Shown here: one piece after another, positions 55,271 through 63,830 of the stretch | How the letters are laid out: each line of letters opens with the position of its first letter | How positions within the stretch are numbered: position 1 is the first letter of the stretch | Source of the DNA: Nitratireductor luteus | Lineage (GTDB): Bacteria; Pseudomonadota; Alphaproteobacteria; Rhizobiales; Rhizobiaceae | NCBI RefSeq assembly: GCF_026162365.1 | Contig: NZ_JAOANW010000014.1 | Span: 97,425 to 161,424 of the forward strand | Direction: 5' to 3' | DNA length: 64,000 nucleotides | Notes under the pieces: generated by a model | The model's input: the letters and a program-made list of their open reading frames with translations, nothing else | Database searches by the model: none | Told to the model about the DNA's origin: nothing | Program-made: the position numbers and the translations under genes

Positions 55271-55376
55271 GCATCGGCCCGAAAATCGGAATCGATTTTC
55301 GGAAAGCACGATGCGTAGATTCAAAATGTTAGAGCGTCCTTCGTGCGTCCAAATGGACGCACGAAGGACGCTCTAA
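55271..55376. repeat. Palindromic intergenic repeat element (two hairpins)
   Basis: The first hairpin has outer arms GCATCG/CGATGC and inner arms CCGAAAATCG (55279-55288) and CGATTTTCGG (55293-55302). The second is a perfect 22-bp inverted repeat with arms 55329-55350 and 55355-55376 and a 4-base loop. The layout resembles mosaic palindromic repeats found between genes in rhizobia. The second hairpin is followed by A6 on the + strand, so on neither strand is it a canonical terminator. Confidence 0.7.
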
Positions 55377-55480
55377 AAAACACCCTCCACAGCCCCAGCC
55401 CGTAATCTTGACCTAAGTCCTCCGCTTATATATCCGAAAACCTGTTGGCGAGGGCAAACGGCCGTTGATCGGAAGCGGGA

Positions 55481-58066
55481 ATGTCATTGAGATTTGCAAA
55501 GGATATAGCGCGTTTCGGTGAAGCGCCGTCACTGATCATCGATGGATCACCTGTCGCTACCTATGCGGAGCTCGCTCGTCGCGCGACGGCTTTCGGAGAC
55601 AGGCTCGGTGAGCGGAAAGGACTGGTGGCGATCGAAGGCGCAGCTTCCGAACATGCGATCATAGCATATCTGGGCGCGCGCTCCGGCGGGCACGCGGTGG
55701 CCCTGCTGCCCCCCGACGACCCTGCGGCATTTGCTTCCTTCGAGGACCGTTTCGCGCCCGACGCCATATATCGCCGGATCGATGGCCGCTGGCGGCTTGA
55801 GGTGGCGGACACGGAACCACAGGAGATTCACCCCGATCTTGCTCTCTTGCTCATGACATCGGGCAGCACCGGGCAGGGCAAGGGTGTTCGGCTGTCGTCA
55901 AAGGCGATCGAAGCCAATGCCGAAGCGATTGCAAGCTATCTCGGCCTCGGCGCGGATGACCGTGCCGCGCTCGTCTTGCCGCTTCACTATTCATACGGCC
56001 TATCTGTGCTCAACTCTCATCTGGCCGTCGGCGCCGCCATCTATCTTTCCGGTCGCTCCGTGCTCGAAGACAGCTTTCTTGAGGCGATTAAAGAACACCG
56101 CTGCACCAATCTTGCGGGTGTTCCGTTCACCTACGAGTTGCTCGAGCGGATCGACTTCCGCGCCAACATCCCTTCTAGCCTTCGCTTCATGACGGTGGCA
56201 GGCGGACGACTGGCCCCCGATCTGGTCCGCGCTTACCATGCCAGCCTTGCCGCAGAGGACAAGCAGTTTTTCGTCATGTACGGGCAGACCGAGGCCACCG
56301 CCCGTATCGCCTATCTGCCGCCTCACCTTGCCGGATCCGCGTCGGACCGCATTGGCCAAGCCATTCCGGGCGGCGAACTGGTCCTGCACGACCAAGAAGG
56401 CCGGACGATTACTGGTCCCGACACGCCAGGTGAACTGGTGTATCGCGGCCCAAATGTGATGATGGGCTACGCTTCCGGGCGGGGCGATCTTATCCGCGGA
56501 CCGGAGGTGGACGAGCTTTACACCGGCGACATTGCCTGCCGCGATGCGGATGGTTTGTTCCGCATCGTCGGCCGCAAGCGGCGGATGTCCAAGATCGCCG
56601 GCATCCGCATCGGTCACGACGCGCTGGAAGAGGCGCTGGCATCGCACGGCATCGCTGCCGCCGTCGTGGGCAATGATGAGAAGGTGCTTGCAGCCTACAC
56701 ATCGCAGCAGGCCCCCGAGGAGGTTCGAGCCTGTCTTGCCGAGGCGGGCCGACTGATGCTCAACTGCGTGGAAGTGGTCCATCTGCAGAGTTTGCCGCGC
56801 CTTGCCACGGGCAAGCTTGATTATGAAGCGCTCTACCTTTTCCTTGAAGGCAACCACTCTGACGAGGAGGGCGTTGCAGAGGCGTTTCGCAATGCCTTCT
56901 TTCCTCAAAAGGTCTCGGACAACGACAGCTTTGTCTCGCTCTGCGGCGACTCGTTGCGGCATGTGGAAATCACAATGGTCCTTGAGCGCCGGCTTGGGCA
57001 AGCTCCCATCGGATGGGAGAGAATGTCTGCCGCCGAACTCGCCCGGCTCGAACCGGCGGAAAGGGGCAAACCATCGATCGGCACGGATCTTCTCATTCGT
57101 GCACTGGCGATCCTTCTCGTCGTCGTCGTGCACGAGACGCAGTGGCCGGTGCCTGGCGGTGCAGCCGCGATGATGGTGCTGATCGGATTCAACATCGCAC
57201 GCTTTCGCAAAGAGACCTTGTACAAGGGAGATTTCCCCCGTTTCTTCCGCTCCCTCGGCCTCGTTCTCGTTCCCTACTACCTCATTCTGTGCGGCTACGC
57301 GCTGGCATGGGGAAATCTGCCCTGGGCGTCGGTTTTCCTGGTCGGCAATTTCGGATTGGCGGACCCCGGGCGGCACTCTATGCTTCCCTTCCTTTACTGG
57401 TTTGTCGAAGCCTATGCTCAAACGCTGGTCGTCCTGGCGGGCCTGTTTCTGGCTCCGGCGGTGCGGGATTTTGCAAGAACCGATGCCTTCCGCTTCGGTC
57501 TTCTGCTTCTGCTCGGCGCTGTTGCCTTCCGCTTTGCGGGTCCAATGCTTTGGCCGATCGGCGGGCGGCAGATTTTCACCTTGCCATGGGTATTTTATCT
57601 CTTTTCCTTCGGCTGGTGCGCGGCCCTGGCGGAAAGCCGCAGGCAACGACTGCTTGTCCTTGCCCTCGCGGGCATCGTTATGCCGTTGGTAGCCTATGAC
57701 GGAGGCAACTGGATCGGCTCCTGGGTGAAGTACGGCCTCCAGTTTGTCATTGTGGCAGTGCTCCTCTTAATGCCGCGGATTGTGTTGCCGGGCTGGCTCT
57801 CTGCCGCTGTGCTGCCGGTGGCCGCCGCCGGCTACCACATCTATCTCGTGCACCGGTTCGTACCTGAGATCTTGCTGGCGGGTTTTGAAACTTCAATGCC
57901 TGGGTGGGTGTTCACCGCGGCTGCAGTGATCGGCGGAGTGGCGCTCGGGCTCACCACCTTTGCGATCCAGCGAAAGGTGCTACTCGCCTGGAAATGGGCC
58001 AATGCCAGCGGCTTCCTGCCGGGCGACCTTTTTGGCCGCACGCGCTCATCTACGGCATCGGTGTAG
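55481..58066 (+). CDS. Adenylation-ACP-membrane acyltransferase fusion protein
   Basis: This 861-residue protein joins three modules. (1) An AMP-binding/acyl-activating domain, about 1-450: LLLMTSGSTGQGKGV near 122-136, YGQTEATARIAYL, ELYTGDIACRD, GRKRRMSKIAGIRIG and a C-terminal catalytic-Lys motif LATGKLDYE (Lys445). (2) A short carrier domain with CGDSLRHVEI, Ser491 being the likely phosphopantetheine site. (3) A multi-span acyltransferase-3 domain from about 535, with the R-x10-H motif (Arg540, His551) and about nine membrane helices. The obvious reading is activation of an acyl group, loading on the built-in carrier, and transfer at the membrane to a glycan or lipid. GGAAG lies just upstream of ATG 55481. 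It stands alone between transposase relics. Confidence 0.82.
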   Translation: MSLRFAKDIARFGEAPSLIIDGSPVATYAELARRATAFGDRLGERKGLVAIEGAASEHAIIAYLGARSGGHAVALLPPDDPAAFASFEDRFAPDAIYRRIDGRWRLEVADTEPQEIHPDLALLLMTSGSTGQGKGVRLSSKAIEANAEAIASYLGLGADDRAALVLPLHYSYGLSVLNSHLAVGAAIYLSGRSVLEDSFLEAIKEHRCTNLAGVPFTYELLERIDFRANIPSSLRFMTVAGGRLAPDLVRAYHASLAAEDKQFFVMYGQTEATARIAYLPPHLAGSASDRIGQAIPGGELVLHDQEGRTITGPDTPGELVYRGPNVMMGYASGRGDLIRGPEVDELYTGDIACRDADGLFRIVGRKRRMSKIAGIRIGHDALEEALASHGIAAAVVGNDEKVLAAYTSQQAPEEVRACLAEAGRLMLNCVEVVHLQSLPRLATGKLDYEALYLFLEGNHSDEEGVAEAFRNAFFPQKVSDNDSFVSLCGDSLRHVEITMVLERRLGQAPIGWERMSAAELARLEPAERGKPSIGTDLLIRALAILLVVVVHETQWPVPGGAAAMMVLIGFNIARFRKETLYKGDFPRFFRSLGLVLVPYYLILCGYALAWGNLPWASVFLVGNFGLADPGRHSMLPFLYWFVEAYAQTLVVLAGLFLAPAVRDFARTDAFRFGLLLLLGAVAFRFAGPMLWPIGGRQIFTLPWVFYLFSFGWCAALAESRRQRLLVLALAGIVMPLVAYDGGNWIGSWVKYGLQFVIVAVLLLMPRIVLPGWLSAAVLPVAAAGYHIYLVHRFVPEILLAGFETSMPGWVFTAAAVIGGVALGLTTFAIQRKVLLAWKWANASGFLPGDLFGRTRSSTASV

Positions 58067-58253
58067 TGACCGAAGGCCGGAAATTATGCGACTGCCCGAC
58101 GCTGCATGTCGAGCGCAACGGGCACGCCCACAGAATGCGAGGAAGCGCGCCTGTCGGTGGTGGAATTTCATCAGCGCCATCCCAGTTCGTCAGGCTTTGT
58201 CGGAGGAAACGAGGAGCCATGGTCGAACCCGGACTGAGCCCTTAGCGGTAGTT

Positions 58254-58756
58254 CCTTGCTGCCTGGACCGAAGCCGGTCGGGCGACCGCAAGGTGATGAA
58301 CGCGATCCTCTACATGGCCTCGACGGGCTGCCAGTGGCGCATGCTGCCGAAGGACTTCCCGCCCTTCACCACGGTGCAGAACTATTTCTACGCCTGGCGC
58401 GATATGGGCGTGCTGCACGCCATCAACAACACCCTCGTCATGGAGGCCCGAGAGCAGGAAGGCCGGGAGGCAAGCCCGTCCGCCGGCGTCATCGACAGCC
58501 CGTCAAGACCACCGAAAGCGGCGGCATCCGGGGCTTCGACGCTGGCAAGAAGGTCAACGGCCGCAAGCGCCATATCGTGACTGACACCGGCGGACTGCTG
58601 GTCGGCCTCGTCGTCCACAGCGCTGCGGTTCAGGATCGCGACGGCGCGGCGCTGGTGCTGAAATCCATCGTGAAGCGCTGGCCATGGCTGCGCCATGTCT
58701 TCGCCGACGGTGGCTATGCGGGCCCGCAGCTGAAGGGCGCGCTGAAGAGGATCGGC
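58254..58756 (+). pseudogene. Truncated IS5-family transposase copy
   Basis: This is a broken copy of the intact transposase at 62961-63797, in opposite orientation, nearly identical over 58254-58756 (matching 63692-63169). It lacks the first 40 or so codons, has a deletion of roughly 17 bp after the GPKPVGRP codons, and a 4-bp deletion after VIDS that shifts frame. Similarity stops after the LKRIG codons, losing the catalytic Glu region. It cannot encode an active transposase. No other gene is seen in 58067-58253. Confidence 0.88.
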
Positions 58757-58836
58757 TGGGTCGCCTTCACCACCGACAAGTGATCGCGGACCGTCGGCGT
58801 TCGCCTGGAACGCCTTCAGGCGTGCTCACTGCATCC

Positions 58837-58861
58837 GTCACCCCGGCTTTGCCGGGGTGAC
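58837..58861 (-). terminator. Strong hairpin downstream of the GST gene
   Basis: A perfect 11-bp stem, GTCACCCCGGC / GCCGGGGTGAC, with a TTT loop, 52 bp beyond the GST stop codon on the minus strand. A second palindrome, GTGCTTCGCGAAGCAC, lies at 58877-58892. No long T-run follows, but position fits a transcript end. Confidence 0.55.
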
Positions 58862-58912
58862 GTTTCTGCCATTGCGGTGCTTCGCGAAGCACAATCCGGA
58901 CGTTGTGCCGGA

Positions 58913-59632
58913 TTATGCTTCCTCTTCCTTCTTTCCGAACCGCTCGATGACATCCGGGAGCGAAACATGCCCCAGGCAAGCGCCCGTTCCCGGGCGCATG
59001 TCGCCGCCCTCCAGCGCCGTCGCATAGATCACCGCCGGATCGGCCTCCAGCCGCTCGCGCAGCGCGGCCAGCTTCGGCCATCCGTTCCTGTCCGCGACTT
59101 CGTGAAAGTCGAGCCAGCGCGCCACGCCGATAAGCAGGGCGTCCGCCAGTGTCGGCCGCCCGCCCAGCAGGAAGGTGCTTTCGCCGATCATTTCTTCGAG
59201 CCTGTCGTGGCGTTCGATAACGCCCTCGCGGCCGAACGCCCGCAGGGCGGACTGCATGGCGGGATCCGGCTCTTCCATTTCCATCGCCGCCCAAAGCGGG
59301 CCGGACGCGCCGGTGAAACCGGTGTTCACGAAGGCCATCAGCTGGTGCATCCGGTCGGCTTCCGGCGAGAGCGGATCGAAGCTTATGCGCCGCTCGGTAT
59401 CCCTGGCTTCCAGCCACGCGGCGATCGCCATGGTTTCCGTCAGCGGCCGGCCCTTATCGGTGATGAAGGCCGGTGTTTCATGGCGCGGGTTGATCCGCCC
59501 GTAGGCGGGGTCGCGCATCTCGCCGAACATGTCGACCCGGCACAGCCGGTAGGGCATGCCCAGCCATTCGAGGGCAGCAACAAGCCCCATGGAGCTTCCC
59601 GAGGGGAAGCCGTATAGTAGGATCGGTTCCAT
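58913..59632 (-). CDS. Glutathione S-transferase family protein
   Basis: A 239-residue protein with a thioredoxin-like N-terminal domain (ILLYGFPSGSSMGLVAALEW, GRINPRHETPAFITDKGRPL, TETMAIAAWLEAR) and a helical C-terminal domain (LGGRPTLADALLIGVARWLD). Cis-Pro in TPAF and TETMAI form the glutathione site; the catalytic residue is probably in SGSS. ATG 59632 has GGAG 8 nt upstream. It is divergent from the HxlR regulator, a frequent pairing that suggests control by it. Confidence 0.88.
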   Translation of the reverse strand: MEPILLYGFPSGSSMGLVAALEWLGMPYRLCRVDMFGEMRDPAYGRINPRHETPAFITDKGRPLTETMAIAAWLEARDTERRISFDPLSPEADRMHQLMAFVNTGFTGASGPLWAAMEMEEPDPAMQSALRAFGREGVIERHDRLEEMIGESTFLLGGRPTLADALLIGVARWLDFHEVADRNGWPKLAALRERLEADPAVIYATALEGGDMRPGTGACLGHVSLPDVIERFGKKEEEA

Positions 59633-59740
59633 GAATCGTTCTCCGTGATTTCCGATGATCACGCTGCGCAGCGGAACCGGACCCTACCCGCGCCAACAGG
59701 CAAGTAAATTACGCACCTTTTCGTAACCACGAGCCACGCC

Positions 59741-60073
59741 ATGAAAAATCTTGTCTCGCGTTGCCCCATCGAAGAAGTGATGCAGGTCTTGAGCGGACGC
59801 TGGCCCACGCTCCTGATCTACTATCTGAAGGACGGGACCAAACGCTTCAGCGACCTGCGCCGGGACAACCTCACCATCTCGCACAAGATGCTGACGGCCG
59901 AGCTGCGCAAGCTGGAAGGCGCGGGGATTGTCCAGCGGACGGAATTCGACGGCTATCCGCTGCGCGTCGAGTACGACCTGACCCCGGAAGGGCACAAGCT
60001 CGTGCCGCTGATCGACGCGCTGGGCGACTGGTGGGAAGAAACCGACGAGGTGAGAGCGGTTCAGCAGGTCTAG
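59741..60073 (+). CDS. HxlR-family transcriptional regulator
   Basis: This 110-residue winged-helix protein has the HxlR pattern: CPIEEVMQVLSGRWPTLLIY, FSDLRRDNLTISHKMLTAEL, LEGAGIVQRTEFDGYPLRVE, YDLTPEGHKLVPLIDALGDW. Cys near residue 8 may be a redox or electrophile sensor, as in other members. The divergent GST is the likely target. The 170 bp after it (60074-60243) hold no gene that I can support. Confidence 0.9.
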   Translation: MKNLVSRCPIEEVMQVLSGRWPTLLIYYLKDGTKRFSDLRRDNLTISHKMLTAELRKLEGAGIVQRTEFDGYPLRVEYDLTPEGHKLVPLIDALGDWWEETDEVRAVQQV

Positions 60074-60243
60074 GGCTGTTGTGATGGGCTTATACCAACG
60101 GTCATTTTAACGGACCGATGTGAGCCCAATCGCGCGTTCCTCCGTCGCCCGATGCCCTTGCCGTTGGCCCATACATCACTTTTCCGCAGCGGCGCTTGTA
60201 CGCCGCTAGTTTGCGGGCGCGGCTGCCGCCAGCCCGTCATTTT

Positions 60244-61404
60244 CTATGGGCAGGCGGGTTCCACAAATCTCTTCTGGACCGGGAAACGGTGCTTCATCCG
60301 ATCGAAGTGTTTTTCAATGAAAAGCCAGGATAGCGTCGCCACGACGATAGTGAGAGCGGACATGGTGAAGAAGGTCGTCCAGTTTTTCTCGTAAAGAGTG
60401 GGAAAATAGCCCGCGACAATCCACCATACAAAGAAATGATAGACATATACGCCGTAGCTGATCCGGCTGAAGAGGCGGACAACGCCATTGTCGAGCAGCA
60501 GCCGGGCGATGCCGCCGAACCCCACATAGGCGCCCGAGACAATTGAAACCAAGGCATAGATGATGAGCAGGCGATAGCTCTCCGTCTCGCCGAAGTCGCT
60601 CCCGAAAGCAAGTGGCGAGAATATGATTAAAAGTGAGAGGGCAATGTTGGCCGGGTGCCGCAGCACAGCTTGGATCTCGCGATGGTCCTTCAGAAGAGCG
60701 AGAATCGCCCCGGCGGCGATTGGGTCGTAGGCAAACAAGATGCTGACCCACCCGTCGAAACCCAGATCATAGGCATGGACCCGCAACAGGATGGATCCCA
60801 CCATCACTGCTATGAAGAACACTGTTACAGCCGATCTGCCGAGGAAAAAGATCGCAATCGGGCAAAGCAGATAAAATTGCTCGACGGTGTTCAAGCTCCA
60901 CAAGTGAGCCGCCACCCAAGGCTCCCAGGTTTTGTGGAGCGCAAAATACACGTTCGACAGCTGTGTCATGTGCCAAAGGATGCTGTCTCGAATGTCCTGC
61001 ATGTTGATTATGGCAGCCAGGGAAAGAGCAAGAAGAAGCGCAGGAAACAGCCTCAGCGATCTGCGGATATAGAAATTTAGGACGTTGATACTGGATCCAC
61101 TCGCGTGGGCGCGCGTCAGAATGTGTGTGATGAGGAAGCCGCTAACGACGAAGAAGAGCGATACTCGCACATGCTCGAGAGCGGGGTTGGGATTGCAGAA
61201 ATGAACATAGAGAACGCCGATCATCGCGATCGTGCGCAGCCCATCGATCTGCACGCGCCGGTCGACCGCTGCGGAATTGACCTTTGCGGCCGAGTTGGGC
61301 ACGGCTGAAGAAGACCCACCTTGCCCGGCACGGGAGTCGTTAAGAATGTCCACCCAAATCCCAGCCAATTCTCTTTCCTTGCTGTACGCCGTTACAGTAT
61401 CCAT
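60244..61404 (-). CDS. Acyltransferase-3 family membrane protein
   Basis: A 386-residue protein with about ten membrane helices. The catalytic R-x10-H motif is in LRTIAMIGVLYVHF (Arg57, His68), followed by VSLFFVVSGFLITHIL, AHLWSLNTVEQFYLLCPIA and C-terminal YGVYVYHFFVWWIVAGY. Members O-acetylate or acylate surface polysaccharides, lipids or peptidoglycan. A 50-residue hydrophilic N-terminal tail precedes the first helix. ATG 61404 is chosen over TTG 61410. It may decorate the glycan made in the first part of the window, but no linkage is shown. Confidence 0.87.
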   Translation of the reverse strand: MDTVTAYSKERELAGIWVDILNDSRAGQGGSSSAVPNSAAKVNSAAVDRRVQIDGLRTIAMIGVLYVHFCNPNPALEHVRVSLFFVVSGFLITHILTRAHASGSSINVLNFYIRRSLRLFPALLLALSLAAIINMQDIRDSILWHMTQLSNVYFALHKTWEPWVAAHLWSLNTVEQFYLLCPIAIFFLGRSAVTVFFIAVMVGSILLRVHAYDLGFDGWVSILFAYDPIAAGAILALLKDHREIQAVLRHPANIALSLLIIFSPLAFGSDFGETESYRLLIIYALVSIVSGAYVGFGGIARLLLDNGVVRLFSRISYGVYVYHFFVWWIVAGYFPTLYEKNWTTFFTMSALTIVVATLSWLFIEKHFDRMKHRFPVQKRFVEPACP

Positions 61405-61498
61405 CCGCAATATTTAATATTACATAAGTAAAACCTGCCTTTTCACAAAGACAAAAATAGGGAATTTTACTAAATATCGATCCTCTTCTATTATGTCG

Positions 61499-61717
61499 TT
61501 ACCTCAAAATCCGCAAACTTGTCCTACAGTACATTTTGCTGCAGATTTTTTTTCGGACGTGAGCCCGGAGTGCCGAAAGACGAGCAGCGATGCTCCAAGC
61601 GCGGCGGTTGCCTGGATCAAGATGGGTATAAAGCACCCCAATAACTGCTATCGCTCGGACACCGTCGAGAGCTGGCATATAGCCGCTCCCCTTTTTGTCA
61701 TCATGTGCTTCCATCAT
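61499..61717 (-). pseudogene. Acyltransferase-3 N-terminal fragment
   Basis: A 72-residue open frame on the minus strand reads YMPALDGVRAIAVIGVLYTH, the first membrane helix of an acyltransferase-3 with its R-x10-H motif (Arg21, His32). After that the sequence becomes basic and unlike the family, probably after a frameshift. It lies 95 bp upstream of the intact acyltransferase on the same strand, which suggests a broken paralogue. Confidence 0.65.
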
Positions 61718-61837
61718 TCCCGGAAAATCGGGGCGGATTTCCAGATCTGCGGATAGAATTGCCCAGCGTACCCCCCTCTTTGCCAGACAGTTATCCGGCC
61801 ATGCTCAAAGCATTAAAATACCTGATGGAAAACCAGC

Positions 61838-62356
61838 TTATGGCCAGCGTTCAGCTTCCAGCCGCTGCACATGTTTCTGGACGAGGTCGCCCTGCCGTAG
61901 CTTCCTCGATGCATCGTCGGAGCGAGATGGATTATTCCTGAAAATATACCATTTCCCGCCCAGGGAAGGCTTCTGGTAAATGACGCCTCCCTTTTCTCGA
62001 TGCACAAAACAGGTTGTTTTCGGCGCCATATGCATTTTCGTAATCCACAGCGCGCGCATGCAGACCTTCCCACTATCCGTGGTGTACCAATGGCCTTTGG
62101 CATAGCTCCAATAAGCGCCCTTCTGGGACCAGGCGGCAAAGCGCCTTCCATCCTGGGAGAAATAGCCGGCGCCATTGTCCCAAATCCATGAACGCCCTGC
62201 GTAAAGCTCCCGAAGGCTTTGGGAGGTCATGGGCGCCGCGGCCTTGGCCTGGCGTTCAACCTCGCGAAAATAGTCACTTTTTGCATCGGCCCATGCTGAA
62301 GTTACAAACAATGCCGAGATCGCAAAACCCGCAGCAATTAGCCCCAACCTAACCAT
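61838..62356 (-). CDS. DUF995 secreted protein
   Basis: A 172-residue protein with a signal peptide (VRLGLIAAGFAISALFVTSA, cleavage near WA-DA). The mature part has LRELYAGRSWIWDNGAGYFS, RFAAWSQKGAYWSYAKGHWY, GKVCMRALWITK, CFVHREKGGVIYQ and LGGKWYIFRN. This is the aromatic- and glycine-rich DUF995 pattern seen mainly in Hyphomicrobiales, with two conserved Cys. ATG 62356 has GGAAG 5 nt upstream. Function unknown; probably periplasmic. The 62357-62637 gap upstream shows nothing else. Confidence 0.82.
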   Translation of the reverse strand: MVRLGLIAAGFAISALFVTSAWADAKSDYFREVERQAKAAAPMTSQSLRELYAGRSWIWDNGAGYFSQDGRRFAAWSQKGAYWSYAKGHWYTTDSGKVCMRALWITKMHMAPKTTCFVHREKGGVIYQKPSLGGKWYIFRNNPSRSDDASRKLRQGDLVQKHVQRLEAERWP

Positions 62357-62637
62357 ATCTTCTTCCACTTCGACGTTTCATCCGGTGTTCGACACCGCAC
62401 CAATCGGCAATCCCAGCCAGCCCGGCGAAATAGACATTTCATGCGGTTGAAACGCACAACGACAATCGCGCCGAAGAACACCCCCGCCCGCTTGAAATCT
62501 ATAAGTTAGAATAACAAGACAAGTGAGGCGTGTCGTTGCCTGGCAATCCGACAACTTATCACTGCGTACATTTCGCATAGCGAGAACTATGCGCGACTGG
62601 ACTGTACTCGATATCCTGCTTCCCCACCGTTCTGGCG

Positions 62638-62930
62638 CTACGCCGTCATCTGCGGCACGGGCGAAGACACGTCCACAATGGTGCCGGCGGGGTCGCGCAG
62701 GAGCATTCGGCGCTGGCCGTAGAAAAGATCGGTCGGCGGCTCGAGGATTTCGGCATCCATGGCCCTGGCCTGCTCGAAGGCGACCAGCACTTCGTCGACC
62801 ACAAAGGTGAGGTACCCTCCCCCGTGCGGCCGCGCGGCGGGGTCGGGCGTCACCTCGCTGTTGCGGGCGATGATGCCGAGCTCGAAACGCGGGCCCTCGA
62901 CCGGCACGAGACGATATACCAGTCGCTCTC
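62638..62930 (-). pseudogene. 5'-truncated VOC/glyoxalase-family gene
   Basis: The minus-strand frame reads LVYRLVPVEGPRFELGIIAR, HGGGYLTFVVDEVLVAFEQA, EPPTDLFYGQRRMLLRDPAG and TIVDVSSPV. This is the C-terminal part of a vicinal-oxygen-chelate protein ('...G.rr..lrDPaGn.ve'). The N-terminal half is absent: coding stops at the edge of the adjacent IS5 element, and no matching N-terminal piece is visible beyond 63830. Interrupted by insertion or deletion. Confidence 0.65.
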
Positions 62931-63830
62931 AGAACCTGAATCAGAAAACACGGCTGGATTTCATGGTCTTGCGAGCCGCCGGGTGAGCAGGCGGATGCTG
63001 GCGACGTAGATCCATGCCTCGGCGGAGGCGATCGTTCTGTCGAATTCTCTGGCCAGTCGGCGGCAGCGTCCGAGCCACGCGAAGGTCCGTTCGACCACCC
63101 ATCGGCGCGGCAGCACCTCGAAGCCCTTTGCCTTGTCCGTTCGCTTGACGATCTCCAGCGCGAAGCGGCCGATCCTCTTCAGCGCACCCTTCAGCTTCGG
63201 GCCCGCATAGCCGCCATCGGCGAAGACATGGCGCAGCCACGGCCAGCGCTTCACGATGGATTTCAGCACCAGCGCCGCGCCGTCGCGATCCTGAACCGCA
63301 GCGCTGTGGACGACGAGGCCGACCAGCAGTCCGCCGGTGTCGGTCACGATATGGCGCTTGCGGCCGTTGACCTTCTTGCCAGCGTCGAAGCCCCGGATGC
63401 CGCCGCTTTCGGTGGTCTTGACGGATTGGCTGTCAATGACGCCGGCGGACGGGCTTGCCTCCCGGCCTTCCTGCTCTCGGGCCTCCATGACGAGGGTGTT
63501 GTTGATGGCGCGCAGCACGCCCATATCGCGCCAGGCGTAGAAATAGTTCTGCACCGTGGTGAAGGGCGGGAAGTCCTTCGGCAGCATGCGCCACTGGCAG
63601 CCCGTCGAGGCCATGTAGAGGATCGCGTTCATCACCTCGCGCAGGTTCGCCACGCGCGGTCGCCCGACCGGCTTCGGTCCAGGCAGCAAGGGCACGATCA
63701 GCGCCCATTCCCCGTCGCTCAGATCACTTGCATAGCGCGCGGCCTCGCGGGCATAGCCGCGCCGGGTGATATCAGTCCAGGGCATCGTGCTCTTCATCGA
63801 ATCTTCGCAAATCCGATGGATTCACAACCT
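62931..63830 (-). mobile_element. IS5-family insertion sequence, apparently intact
   Basis: About 900 bp surrounding a full transposase gene. Candidate imperfect terminal repeats are AGAACCTGAATC at 62931-62942 and, inverted, GATTCACAACCT at 63819-63830 (sharing AG....TGAATC). Target-site duplication is not clear, so the ends are approximate. The remaining 170 bp to the window end shows no supported gene. Confidence 0.6.
62961..63797 (-). CDS. IS5-family transposase
   Basis: A 278-residue DDE transposase. The N-terminal DUF4096-like region has YASDLSDGEWALIVPLLPGP and MNAILYMASTGCQWRMLPKD. The catalytic residues are in VIDSQSVKT (Asp), HVFADGGYAG (Asp) and RRWVVERTFAWL (Glu). It reads through without stops, so the element may be active. 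The truncated copy at 58254-58756 is nearly identical in sequence. Confidence 0.92.
   Translation of the reverse strand: MKSTMPWTDITRRGYAREAARYASDLSDGEWALIVPLLPGPKPVGRPRVANLREVMNAILYMASTGCQWRMLPKDFPPFTTVQNYFYAWRDMGVLRAINNTLVMEAREQEGREASPSAGVIDSQSVKTTESGGIRGFDAGKKVNGRKRHIVTDTGGLLVGLVVHSAAVQDRDGAALVLKSIVKRWPWLRHVFADGGYAGPKLKGALKRIGRFALEIVKRTDKAKGFEVLPRRWVVERTFAWLGRCRRLAREFDRTIASAEAWIYVASIRLLTRRLARP

Noticed and set aside
60074..60243. Possible conserved intergenic repeat (GGGCTTATACCAACGGTC region)
   Set aside because: It looked familiar as an alphaproteobacterial intergenic sequence, but I found no second copy or clear symmetry in the window.
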